Shown one piece after another: positions 1 to 6,335 of a stretch of DNA of 6,685 nucleotides (its first letter is position 1; the number at the start of each line of letters is the position of its first letter). The DNA is from an uncultured Clostridiaceae bacterium (GTDB taxonomy: Bacteria > Bacillota > Clostridia > Lachnospirales > Lachnospiraceae). The stretch covers positions 1-6,685 of the forward strand of contig CATKZA010000101.1 in the NCBI GenBank assembly GCA_949841235.1. The letters run 5' to 3'. The position numbers and the translations under genes were made by a program. The notes under the pieces were generated by a model, which was not told the origin of the DNA, did not search any database, and saw only the letters and a list, made by a program, of their open reading frames with translations.

Positions 1-568
1 CGGTCTTTGCCCGCCTGTCGTAAATGCCTTTGAACCGCTTTCCGGAGCCGATGGGCCAGTTCACCGGGCAGGTGCGGATGCCCAGAACCGTTTCGATATC
101 GTCCAGCAGTTCAAAGGAATCTCTGGCTTCCCGATCCATTTTATTGATAAAGGTGAAGATGGGAATATGGCGCATGACGCAGACCTTGAATAGCTTGATG
201 GTCTGGGCCTCCACGCCCTTGGATGCATCAATGACCATCACTGCGGAGTCTGCCGCCATCAGCGTGCGGTAGGTGTCCTCGGAGAAGTCCTGATGTCCCG
301 GCGTGTCCAGGATATTGATGCAGAAGTCGTCATAATTGAACTGGAGGACGGAGGAGGTGACGGAGATTCCGCGCTCCTTTTCTATTTCCATCCAATCTGA
401 CACCGCATATTTTGAATTTGCCTTGCCCTTTACGGAACCGGCGGTGTTGATGGCGCCTCCGTATAGAAGAAATTTCTCTGTCAGCGTAGTCTTTCCCGCA
501 TCGGGGTGGGAGATGATTGCAAATGTTCTCCGTTTTTTGATTTCATTTGTGATATTCTGGTCAGCCAT
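1..568 (-). CDS. prfC: Peptide chain release factor 3 (RF3), N-terminal part, cut by window edge
   Basis: RF3 is a translational GTPase that recycles RF1/RF2 from the ribosome after stop-codon-dependent peptide release; it acts in the cytoplasm. Reading the minus strand from the ATG at 568-566 gives 189 open codons to the window edge, about a third of the usual length of roughly 530 residues. The GTPase motifs are clear: P-loop HPDAGKTT (residues 21-28), the G2 region ERGISVTSS (65-73), DTPGH (88-92) and NKMD (142-145). The sequences [16 protein letters not shown] and [19 protein letters not shown] are typical of RF3 rather than EF-G or TetM-type factors. A GAGGAAA ribosome binding site lies just upstream of the ATG. 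The gene diverges from the sulfate operon and has no functional link to it. The C-terminal two thirds lie outside the window. Confidence 0.96.
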   Translation of the reverse strand, partial: MADQNITNEIKKRRTFAIISHPDAGKTTLTEKFLLYGGAINTAGSVKGKANSKYAVSDWMEIEKERGISVTSSVLQFNYDDFCINILDTPGHQDFSEDTYRTLMAADSAVMVIDASKGVEAQTIKLFKVCVMRHIPIFTFINKMDREARDSFELLDDIETVLGIRTCPVNWPIGSGKRFKGIYDRRAKT

Positions 569-626
569 AGTTTTCCTCATTTCTGTTCGTTGCAAATAAG
601 TTTCTGGTGCTCTTTAGATAGCATCA

Positions 627-656
627 GTTGGGGGCAAAATACCTTTTGACCCCAAC
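627..656 (-). other. Stable hairpin in the prfC leader
   Basis: The arms 627-639 (GTTGGGGGCAAAA) and 644-656 (TTTTGACCCCAAC) pair over 13 positions with one internal mismatch (634 with 649) and a 4-base loop, TACC. With the predicted promoter this hairpin would sit at the very 5' end of the prfC mRNA. No run of T follows on either strand, so it does not look like a standard intrinsic terminator. It could stabilise the mRNA 5' end, bind a protein, or belong to a dispersed intergenic repeat family. Confidence 0.6.
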
Positions 657-666
657 ATCATAATAT

Positions 667-695
667 AGTGTATCGGATTTTCAAAATAATTACAA
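667..695 (-). promoter_or_regulatory. Putative sigma-A-type promoter of prfC
   Basis: On the minus strand, TTGTAA (695-690) and TACACT (672-667) are separated by exactly 17 bases, a reasonable vegetative -35/-10 pair. It would start transcription near 660 and give a leader of about 90 bases for prfC. Both hexamers are imperfect and the region is AT-rich, so this is a prediction from spacing and sequence only. Confidence 0.4.
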
Positions 696-742
696 GACTG
701 ATTCTATGAGGAAATTAACATATTTATGACATAAATTTGACG

Positions 743-758
743 AATTAATCCGTTAATT
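743..758. promoter_or_regulatory. Perfect palindrome, candidate operator upstream of the sulfate operon
   Basis: AATTAA (743-748) and TTAATT (753-758) are perfect inverted repeats around a TCCG spacer. The site lies directly upstream of a possible -35 element of the sulfate operon, where a dimeric regulator could bind. AT-rich palindromes also arise by chance, and no named regulator can be assigned from the sequence. Confidence 0.35.
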
Positions 759-787
759 TAACCCCTGGTAAATATTACAAGTATATT
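758..787 (+). promoter_or_regulatory. Possible promoter of the sbp-cysTWA operon
   Basis: TTAACC (758-763) and TATATT (782-787) are 18 bases apart. The -10 matches the consensus in 5 of 6 positions and the -35 in 4 of 6, which would suit an activated promoter. It would place the start of transcription near 794, just before the ribosome binding site of the small upstream ORF. A competing choice is an extended -10 (TGG then TAAATA, 766-774). Confidence 0.3.
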
Positions 788-804
788 TTTCGCCAGAGGG
801 GCGG

Positions 805-909
805 ATGCTTTTTTGTATGCATCACGGGCAGAGGAATGTTCAATCAATATGTAGAGGAAAAGCAATAGGGACAGATGGCATGGGACTGTCCGATGCGGAA
901 AGAGGTTAA
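805..909 (+). CDS. Possible 34-codon upstream ORF (leader peptide) overlapping the sbp start
   Basis: The reading frame runs from ATG at 805 to TAA at 907-909 and encodes 34 residues beginning MLFCMHHGQRN and ending GLSDAERG. An AGAGG (795-799) five bases before the ATG could serve as ribosome binding site. The stop codon overlaps the first possible sbp ATG (TAATG), the arrangement expected for translational coupling. The peptide holds Cys at 4 and 16 and Met at 1, 5 and 26. A Cys/Met-containing leader before a sulfate uptake operon would make sense for attenuation, but the Cys codons are not clustered. It has no signal peptide or membrane segment, and it may be a chance ORF. Confidence 0.35.
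   Translation: MLFCMHHGQRNVQSICRGKAIGTDGMGLSDAERG
869..891 (+). other. Small hairpin just before the sbp ribosome binding site
   Basis: GGACAG (869-874) and CTGTCC (886-891) are perfect 6-base inverted repeats with an 11-base loop. The 3' arm ends 8 bases before the AAGAGG (900-905) that serves sbp, and the whole hairpin lies inside the candidate leader ORF. A ribosome translating that ORF would melt it, so it could modulate sbp translation. Six-base arms are short, and chance occurrence is possible. Confidence 0.3.
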
Positions 910-911
910 TG

Positions 912-1943
912 ATGAGAAAGAACACTTGGACAAGGAAACTGGCAGTTGCCGCACTTCTGGCATGCACGGTATTGGTGACGGGATGTGGCAGCGGAGAGAA
1001 GAAAAAGGATTCCGATACCATTCAGATGACAAATGTATCTTATGATCCCACGAGAGAATTTTATGCGTCTTACAATAAGATTTTTGCAGATTATTATAAG
1101 GAAAAGACGGGCAAGAAGGTGGAAATCACCCAGTCCCATGGCGGTTCCGGCTCCCAGGCCCGCTCTGTCCTGGAGGGAAATGAGGCGGATGTGGTGACGC
1201 TGGCACTTGCCCACGATATTACGCTGATTGAAGACCAGGGGCTGATCGAAGAGGGATGGCTGGACGAATTTGAGGGCAACAGTTCCCCCTATACCTCTAC
1301 GATTGTATTCCTTGTGCGCAAGGGGAATGAGAAGGGCATCAAGGACTGGGAGGATTTGACGAAGAGTGGGGTGGATGTGATTACGCCTGATCCCAAGTCT
1401 TCCGGCGGTGCGTGCTGGAATTTCCTTGCGGCGTGGGAGTATGCGGACAGAAAGTTTGGCGGCGATGAGGCGAAGATTAAGGAATTTGAGGGAGATTTGT
1501 ATAAAAACGTGCTGGTGATGGATTCCGGTGCAAGAGGTGCAACGACCACCTTTGTGGAGAACGGGCAGGGGGACGTGCTGATTGCCTGGGAGAATGAGGC
1601 GCTGCTTACGCTGAAAGAGTATCCTGACGACTATGAACTGGTTACCCCCAGCGTCAGCATCAAGGCGGAACCTTCCGTTGCCATTGTGGATGAGAATGCG
1701 AAGAAGAACGGCACGGAGGAGGTTGCGAAGGAATATCTCCAGTATCTGTATTCTGAGGATGCCCAGAAGCTGATCGGGGAGAATTTCTACCGTCCCAGCA
1801 ATCAGGATATTTTGAAGACCTTTGGGGAAACCTTTGATTTATCTGTAGAAATGTGCACGATTGATGACTTTGGCGGCTGGGATCAGGCCTATGAAGACTA
1901 TTTTGCGGATGACAAGATTTTTGATGAGATTTACAGCAAATAG
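912..1943 (+). CDS. sbp: Sulfate/thiosulfate-binding lipoprotein of an ABC importer
   Basis: This is the extracellular solute-binding component that captures sulfate (possibly thiosulfate) and hands it to CysT/CysW. The N-terminus is a lipoprotein signal: MRKNTWTRK, a hydrophobic stretch, then the lipobox VTGC with Cys25 as lipid anchor, followed by a charged GSGEKKK linker. Family motifs follow in order: SYDPTRE (43-49), HGGSGSQAR (76-84), a PYTSTIVFLVRKGN block (126-139), PKSSGGA (161-167), SGARGATTTF (205-214) and AWENEA (225-230). The length of 343 residues fits the family plus a lipoprotein leader. ATG 912 is preferred over ATG 909 because AAGAGG (900-905) is then 6 bases away; the 909 start would add one Met. 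Residue 168 is Cys where family members I know (E. coli Sbp) have Arg in GGARWN. It is the first of four co-directional transport genes. Confidence 0.96.
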   Translation: MRKNTWTRKLAVAALLACTVLVTGCGSGEKKKDSDTIQMTNVSYDPTREFYASYNKIFADYYKEKTGKKVEITQSHGGSGSQARSVLEGNEADVVTLALAHDITLIEDQGLIEEGWLDEFEGNSSPYTSTIVFLVRKGNEKGIKDWEDLTKSGVDVITPDPKSSGGACWNFLAAWEYADRKFGGDEAKIKEFEGDLYKNVLVMDSGARGATTTFVENGQGDVLIAWENEALLTLKEYPDDYELVTPSVSIKAEPSVAIVDENAKKNGTEEVAKEYLQYLYSEDAQKLIGENFYRPSNQDILKTFGETFDLSVEMCTIDDFGGWDQAYEDYFADDKIFDEIYSK

Positions 1944-1988
1944 AAATGTTAGTGTTAGCGAATATAATTTCGAGAGAGGTAAAATGGG

Positions 1989-2837
1989 ATGAAAAATCGT
2001 CAAAGGCGTACCAGGAGAGCATCTGTGATTCCCGGATTCGGACTTACCATGGGGGTCGTGGTAGCAATGCTCTCTCTGCTGATTTTAATTCCCCTGGCTT
2101 CTATCCTTGCGTATTCTTTTCGGATGTCTCCGGGGGAATTCTGGGAACTTGTCACCAGGCCCAATGTGCTGCAGGCTTTTGCTACTAGCATTGGATGTGC
2201 CTTTGCAGCCGCCGTGGTCAATTGTGTCTTTGGGCTGATTCTCGCATGGATTCTGGTTCGATATGACTTTTTCGGGAAAAGGCTTATCGATGCCATGATC
2301 GAGCTGCCCTTTGCCCTGCCTACGGCGGTGGCGGGCATCACTTTGTCAAGAATGTATTCAGATCAGGGAGCCATGGGGAAGTTTCTGGCCAGGCTGGGCA
2401 TAGAGGCATCCTACACGAAGGTGGGCATTGTGATTGCCTTGATTTTTGTGGGCATTCCCTTTGTCGTCAGGGCGATTCAGCCAGTGCTGGAAAAGCTTCC
2501 CAAGGAATATGAGGAGGCGGGCATGATGCTGGGGGCCAGTCCCTTTTATGTATTTCGTCGGGTTCTCCTCCCGGAATTGATGCCGCCATTGCTTACCGGA
2601 TTTGGGCTTGCGCTGGCAAGAGGGATCGGCGAGTATGGCAGCGTGATTTATATTTCCGGAAATAGCGAGCGAGAGGGGACCCAGGTGGTTTCCTATGTCA
2701 TCATGCAGAAATTAAATTCCGGCAGCGTGGATTATGAGGGGGCGGCGGCCATTGCCTTGGTATTGCTGCTGATATCCTTCTTCCTGCTGCTTTTGATTAA
2801 CGTGAACCAGATTGCAGCAGGGCGCAGGGCAAAATGA
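1989..2837 (+). CDS. cysT: Sulfate ABC transporter permease CysT (CysU)
   Basis: One of two membrane permeases that form the sulfate channel with CysW and dock onto CysA. The 282-residue protein has about six hydrophobic segments, roughly at 18-42, 62-90, 101-121, 146-163, 200-222 and 251-271. The cytoplasmic EAA loop that contacts the ATPase is seen as EEAGMMLGASPFYVFRRVLLP (residues 175-195). The stretches IELPFALPTAVAGI (104-117) and ARGIGEYGSVIYISGN (210-225) are characteristic of the CysT family. The start is the ATG at 1989 with GAGAGAGG (1972-1979) 9 bases upstream; an earlier ATG at 1984 runs straight into a stop. It begins 45 bases after sbp ends, with no terminator between, consistent with one operon. 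Confidence 0.96.
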   Translation: MKNRQRRTRRASVIPGFGLTMGVVVAMLSLLILIPLASILAYSFRMSPGEFWELVTRPNVLQAFATSIGCAFAAAVVNCVFGLILAWILVRYDFFGKRLIDAMIELPFALPTAVAGITLSRMYSDQGAMGKFLARLGIEASYTKVGIVIALIFVGIPFVVRAIQPVLEKLPKEYEEAGMMLGASPFYVFRRVLLPELMPPLLTGFGLALARGIGEYGSVIYISGNSEREGTQVVSYVIMQKLNSGSVDYEGAAAIALVLLLISFFLLLLINVNQIAAGRRAK

Positions 2838-2919
2838 CAATCTCTGATAGCATGAGGGAATGAATGGCTGTTAACGGCGGCAGGCATTTGGCCAAGTGAA
2901 GAAAGGCATAGGGAGTTGT

Positions 2920-3855
2920 ATGAGAGAGGAAATGAGAGACAGGGGGAGGCAGGACGGTCTTTCTCCGAAGCAGGGAGAGGGCGGCGGAGAAATGGCTTTT
3001 GGGAATGGCGACGGGCAGAAGTCTGGGCAGAAGGGAATTGTGCCAATTCTTCTGATAGCGGTGGGCGTCTTATTCTTTTTGGTGATGCTGGTGCTTCCTC
3101 TGGTGGAAGTGATTTACAGATCGCTGAAGGATGGACTGGAATCATATATGAATGCGGTGACGGCGGAAAATACCATTGCGGCGTTGAAGGTTACCCTGAT
3201 TGCGGCTGTCATTGCCTTGGCGGTGAATACCTTTTTCGGATTGTGCGCCTCCTGGCTGCTGACGAAGTTTGAATTTCCGGGAAAGCATGTGCTGTCCGTT
3301 CTGATTGATATACCTTTTTCCATTTCACCTGTGATTGCGGGATTGGCATATATCATGACTTTCGGCAGGATGGGGTGGGCCACGCCTATCGTGGAACAGA
3401 TTAACGAGTGGCTGGGGACGGATATCTCCTTGGTGTTTTCCATACCCGGCGTAGTGCTGGCTACCATTTTTGTAACCTTTCCCTTTGTATCCAGGGAGTT
3501 GATTCCGGTGATGCAGGCTCAGGGGAGCAAGGAGGAAGAGGCGGCGGTGATGCTGGGAGCCAGAGGGCTTACCATTTTTCGGAAGGTAACCTTTCCCCAT
3601 ATCAAGTGGGCGCTGCTGTATGGAATTATTCTGTGCGCCGCCAGGGCATTCGGGGAGTTTGGCGCTGTCTACGCTGTGTCGAAGGCCAGGGGCAAGACGT
3701 TCACCCTGCCTTTGGAAATTGATGCGCTCTATATGGCGGGAAGCGCAGATTCCATTACCCAGGCATTTGCGGTATCTTCCCTGCTGGTGGCATTGGCTAT
3801 CATTATTTTGATATTAAAGCAGATTGTGGAATACTGCGGAAAAGATAACCGCTAA
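2920..3855 (+). CDS. cysW: Sulfate ABC transporter permease CysW
   Basis: The second membrane permease, paired with CysT. From the 2920 start it has 311 residues. A polar, Gly/Arg/Glu-rich stretch (1-39) precedes the first membrane segment (about 40-66); further hydrophobic segments lie near 88-114, 124-147, 171-190, 230-252 and 282-302. The EAA loop is EEEAAVMLGARGLTIFRKVTFP split at residues 205-226, and the CysW-like blocks IDIPFSISPVIAGLAY (129-144) and ARAFGEFGAVYAVS (241-254) are clear. The start is uncertain. ATG 2920 has AGGGAG (2910-2915) 4 bases away; a GTG at 2896 would add 8 residues; ATG 2992, preceded by AGGGAGAGGG (2972-2981), would give 287 residues, closer to the usual length. 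The gap after cysT is 82 bases or more with no terminator. Confidence 0.94.
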   Translation: MREEMRDRGRQDGLSPKQGEGGGEMAFGNGDGQKSGQKGIVPILLIAVGVLFFLVMLVLPLVEVIYRSLKDGLESYMNAVTAENTIAALKVTLIAAVIALAVNTFFGLCASWLLTKFEFPGKHVLSVLIDIPFSISPVIAGLAYIMTFGRMGWATPIVEQINEWLGTDISLVFSIPGVVLATIFVTFPFVSRELIPVMQAQGSKEEEAAVMLGARGLTIFRKVTFPHIKWALLYGIILCAARAFGEFGAVYAVSKARGKTFTLPLEIDALYMAGSADSITQAFAVSSLLVALAIIILILKQIVEYCGKDNR

Positions 3856-3958
3856 TATTATTGGCTGTATAGGAAACTGCTCGAAATATGCAATGTGAAG
3901 AAGGCTGGTCTTGCGTTCTTCCCAGGTGCGCAGTCGGGCTTGCAGGTGACGGAAAGGC

Positions 3959-5038
3959 ATGGGAATTGATATGTATGTGGAAATGAAGGGAATCAATAAG
4001 AATTTTGGGAGTTACGAGGCCGCAAAGGATATCAGCTTTCGGGTGGACCAGGGGCATCTGGCCGCTCTGCTGGGGCCCAGCGGCAGCGGAAAGACTACCA
4101 TACTTCGCATGATTGCGGGACTTGAGCAACAGGATTCCGGGGATGTGATTGTGGATGGCAATGTGGTAAATCATATTCCTGCCAAGGAGAGAGGCATTGG
4201 CTTCGTCTTTCAGAACTATGCGCTGTTTCGCCATATGACCGTATTTGAAAATATTGCCTTCGGCCTGCGGGTGCAGAAGAAGGGGAAAAAAGAAATCCGC
4301 GACCGGGTAATGGAATTGGTGGAACTGGTGGGGCTGGAAGGAATGCATAAGAGATATCCCCATCAATTGTCAGGGGGACAGCGGCAGAGAGTGGCCTTTG
4401 CCAGGGCGCTTGCTCCCAAGCCCCAGCTTCTTTTGCTGGATGAGCCTTTCGCCGCCATTGATGCCAAGGTGCGGAAGGAACTGCGGGTTTGGCTCAAGGA
4501 GATGATTGCCCAGGTGGGAATTACCAGCCTCTTCGTCACCCATGACCAGGAGGAAGCGGTGGCAGTGGCAGATGAGATCATGATTATCAACGAGGGAAGG
4601 CTGGAGCAGATGGGGAAGCCGGTGGAAATCTACAAGAAGCCGAAAACTTCCTTCGTGGCGCAGTTCATTGGCACTTCCGCCGTGCTGGATGATTTCGACG
4701 GCTTCAAGGGATTCGAGGAGGTGCCGAAGGGGAGGAAAGCCATCGTGCGACCGGAGTTCGTGGAGGCATTTAAGAATGACAATGAGAAAGTCCGTTCCCT
4801 GATTCCCGCGGCAGAGAAGGGCGTGATTACTGATATCAGCTTCCGGGGAAGCACGCTGGAACTGACCTTGGAGGTCAATGGCATCTCTCTCACCACCAAC
4901 CGTTCACTGGAGAGGCGGCATGTGGAGATCGGGGAGGAGATGTGCGTGCTGATTTACCGGGCATATATTCTGGAGGAGGACGATACCACGGTGTATAAAA
5001 ACCAGATGCTGAAGGGAGTGGACGTGGAGGCGTTGTGA
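3959..5038 (+). CDS. cysA: Sulfate/thiosulfate import ATP-binding protein CysA
   Basis: The ATPase that powers sulfate import from the cytoplasmic side. All nucleotide-binding motifs are intact: Walker [10 protein letters not shown] (39-47), Q-loop Gln85 in [12 protein letters not shown] signature LSGGQ (137-141), Walker B LLLLDEP (157-163), D-loop AAID (165-168) and switch His195 in [24 protein letters not shown] (164-180) is characteristic of CysA among importer ATPases. Residues from about 240 to 359 form a C-terminal TOBE-like regulatory region containing IVRPEFVE. The length of 359 is normal. ATG 3959 is chosen because AGGTGA (3944-3949) lies 9 bases upstream; an in-frame ATG at 3971 would drop four residues. 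The 103-base gap after cysW holds no recognisable promoter or terminator, so it is most simply the last gene of the operon. Confidence 0.96.
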   Translation: MGIDMYVEMKGINKNFGSYEAAKDISFRVDQGHLAALLGPSGSGKTTILRMIAGLEQQDSGDVIVDGNVVNHIPAKERGIGFVFQNYALFRHMTVFENIAFGLRVQKKGKKEIRDRVMELVELVGLEGMHKRYPHQLSGGQRQRVAFARALAPKPQLLLLDEPFAAIDAKVRKELRVWLKEMIAQVGITSLFVTHDQEEAVAVADEIMIINEGRLEQMGKPVEIYKKPKTSFVAQFIGTSAVLDDFDGFKGFEEVPKGRKAIVRPEFVEAFKNDNEKVRSLIPAAEKGVITDISFRGSTLELTLEVNGISLTTNRSLERRHVEIGEEMCVLIYRAYILEEDDTTVYKNQMLKGVDVEAL

Positions 5039-5082
5039 TAGGCGGCTCCGCTCCCTGTACTCGGTTTCTTCAATGAAATGGC

Positions 5083-5130
5083 AAGGCATATTGTTATTCA
5101 CAATCAAATGCGAAAAACAATATGCCTTTT
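5083..5130 (+). terminator. Probable terminator of the sulfate operon (long-loop hairpin)
   Basis: AAGGCATATTGTT (5083-5095) and AACAATATGCCTT (5116-5128) form a perfect 13-base stem with a 20-base loop, ending in TTTT (5127-5130). It lies 45 bases after the cysA stop, the expected place for operon termination. The T run is short and partly within the stem, and the loop is large, so termination may be weak. Within the loop, ACAAT (5100-5104) can instead pair with ATTGT (5090-5094) to form a competing small hairpin. Confidence 0.55.
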
Positions 5131-5170
5131 GTAATGAAAATGCTGTTGGCGGCAATGTAGAGGTGAGAAA

Positions 5171-5401
5171 GTGGAAGATCATTACGGGCATATAGAAATA
5201 CGTTTGGATGAATTGATGAAGGAAAAAGGGTTGAGCAAAAATAAACTGTCGCATAAGGCAGAAATGAATTGGAAACAGATTGATAATTTCTGTAAAAATA
5301 AAATTACGCGACTGGATGTTTTTGTCTTATGCAAATTGTGTACAGTTTTAGATTGTAAGATTGAAGATTTGCTTGTGTTTCATCCACCTGATAGAGAATA
5401 A
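5171..5401 (+). CDS. Small Cro/C1-type helix-turn-helix DNA-binding protein
   Basis: A 76-residue protein made almost entirely of one Cro/C1-type helix-turn-helix domain, of the small stand-alone regulator kind (HTH_26/YozG-like). IEIRLDELMKEKGLSKNKLSHKAEM covers helices 1 and 2, with MNWKQIDNFCKNK as probable recognition region, followed by RLDVFVLCKLCTVLDCKIEDLLVF, the usual closing helices of the domain. There is no second domain. The start is GTG at 5171, supported by AGAGGTGA (5159-5166) just upstream; no in-frame ATG gives a complete domain. It follows the operon terminator. I see no convincing promoter of its own, so read-through is possible. Its target is unknown; autoregulation or control of the neighbouring HTH-methyltransferase gene is only a guess. 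Confidence 0.85.
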   Translation: MEDHYGHIEIRLDELMKEKGLSKNKLSHKAEMNWKQIDNFCKNKITRLDVFVLCKLCTVLDCKIEDLLVFHPPDRE

Positions 5402-5450
5402 ATATTGCTTGCCATCTCATTTCTACTTCTGGTTGAATTTATGCAGCAAA

Positions 5451-5469
5451 CTATCCGACACGGTTATAG
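5451..5469. promoter_or_regulatory. Imperfect inverted repeat, candidate operator before the HTH-methyltransferase gene
   Basis: CTATCCG (5451-5457) and CGG-TT-ATAG (5461-5469) are inverted around ACA, with a 2-base insertion in the right arm. It lies just upstream of a possible -35 box, where an XRE-type repressor could act. The imperfection and lack of a second copy keep confidence low. Confidence 0.22.
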
Positions 5470-5473
5470 ATTC

Positions 5474-5502
5474 TTGCATGCCTTTATTGTAAAATGTATT
5501 CA
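5474..5502 (+). promoter_or_regulatory. Putative promoter of the HTH-methyltransferase gene
   Basis: TTGCAT (5474-5479) and TATTCA (5497-5502) are separated by 17 bases, and the -35 overlaps a GCATGC palindrome (5476-5481). It would start transcription about 15-20 bases before the ATG at 5526, leaving a short leader that holds the strong AAGGAGA ribosome binding site (5512-5518). Confidence 0.4.
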
Positions 5503-5525
5503 AAAGAAAAAAAGGAGATGCATAT

Positions 5526-6335
5526 ATGAATATCGGAACAGTAATTACGAATAAGAGAAAGGCTTTGGGCTACACACAACAAACTTTGGCGGACAAGCTG
5601 AATGTTTCATTTCAGGCGGTATCCAAGTGGGAAAACGGTACAAATTATCCAGAAGTGGATATGCTTCCCATGATTGCAAAGGCATTAGATACAAGCATTG
5701 ATTCTCTTTTGGGATATAAATCCCTGATACATTCTGATTATGATGAACGATATGGTATGGAAGATTATTATTGGGGGATTACTCCTAATAGTCTTTGCTA
5801 TGAAGTTATGAAATTACGTCCGCCGGTACAACCTGTAAAAGTATTGGATATTGGCTGCGGAGAAGGAAAAGATGCTGTATTTCTTGCCAGAAACGGCTAT
5901 ATCGTAACTGCTTTTGATCTATCTGAAACCGGAATAGAAAAAGGGAAAAGACTTGCAGACAGATGCAATACATACGTTGACTTTTTCAAAGCCGATATAA
6001 TCGATTTCCGTGCGACTGAAATGTATGATATCGTTTTTAGCAGCGGTGTATTCCATTTTATCCAGCCCGAAATCCGAGAGGAGCTTATATCTAATCTAAA
6101 GGAACACACAAATAAAAATGGGATTCACGCAATGAATGTATTTGTGGAAAAACCGTTTGTCAAAGTTCCTCCTGATAAAGACAGTAATCGTTTTCCATGG
6201 AAATCCGGAGAACTCTTTACCCATTACCACGACTGGAAATTGCATAAAATGGAAGAAATTATCTTTGACTGCAATAGCGGTGGAATCCCCCATCAGCACT
6301 GTATGGATGTTATGATTGCGGAAAAAATGAAATGA
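5526..6335 (+). CDS. XRE-family helix-turn-helix domain fused to a TehB-like SAM-dependent methyltransferase
   Basis: A 269-residue two-domain protein. Residues 1-65 are a Cro/C1-type DNA-binding domain: IGTVITNKRKALGYTQQTLADKLNVSFQAVSKWENGT then YPEVDMLPMIAKALDTSIDSLLGY. A linker (66-100) leads to a class I Rossmann-fold methyltransferase with SAM-binding motif I VLDIGCGEG (106-114), acidic Asp131 at the end of the second strand (TAFDLS), KADIIDF (155-161) and DIVFSSGVFHF (168-178). The C-terminal SGELFTHYHDWKLHKMEE (227-244) resembles TehB-type enzymes, so a small molecule or metalloid substrate is more likely than DNA; no DNA-methyltransferase catalytic motif (NPPY/DPPY or PC) is seen. The start is ATG 5526 with AAGGAGA 7 bases upstream. 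It may sense or act on a toxic compound while regulating transcription; that role is inferred. It is AT-rich compared with the cys genes. Confidence 0.88.
   Translation: MNIGTVITNKRKALGYTQQTLADKLNVSFQAVSKWENGTNYPEVDMLPMIAKALDTSIDSLLGYKSLIHSDYDERYGMEDYYWGITPNSLCYEVMKLRPPVQPVKVLDIGCGEGKDAVFLARNGYIVTAFDLSETGIEKGKRLADRCNTYVDFFKADIIDFRATEMYDIVFSSGVFHFIQPEIREELISNLKEHTNKNGIHAMNVFVEKPFVKVPPDKDSNRFPWKSGELFTHYHDWKLHKMEEIIFDCNSGGIPHQHCMDVMIAEKMK

Noticed and set aside
24..599. Plus-strand ORFs at 24-272 and 336-599
   Set aside because: Both lie antisense to prfC, whose GTPase motifs on the minus strand are unmistakable; neither has a recognisable protein or ribosome binding site.
660..908. SAM riboswitch or T-box upstream of sbp
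   Set aside because: These would suit a sulfur operon, but I find neither a SAM-I core nor a T-box GGTGG-type motif followed by a terminator.
758..1279. Minus-strand ORFs opposite the start of sbp and its leader
   Set aside because: They are shadows of the GC-rich sbp coding strand; no domain or ribosome binding site supports them.
3897..3921. GAAGAA/TTCTTC inverted repeat in the cysW-cysA gap
   Set aside because: Six-base A/G-rich arms with a 13-base loop and no T run; not convincing as a terminator or control site.
3803..4366. 187-codon minus-strand ORF across the cysW-cysA gap
   Set aside because: It is long but overlaps cysA Walker A, Q-loop and signature coding in the opposite strand, and its His/Pro-rich product resembles no known family.
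5526..6335. DNA restriction-modification methyltransferase
   Set aside because: No NPPY/DPPY or PC catalytic motif and no target-recognition domain or nuclease partner; the C-terminus resembles TehB-like small-molecule enzymes.
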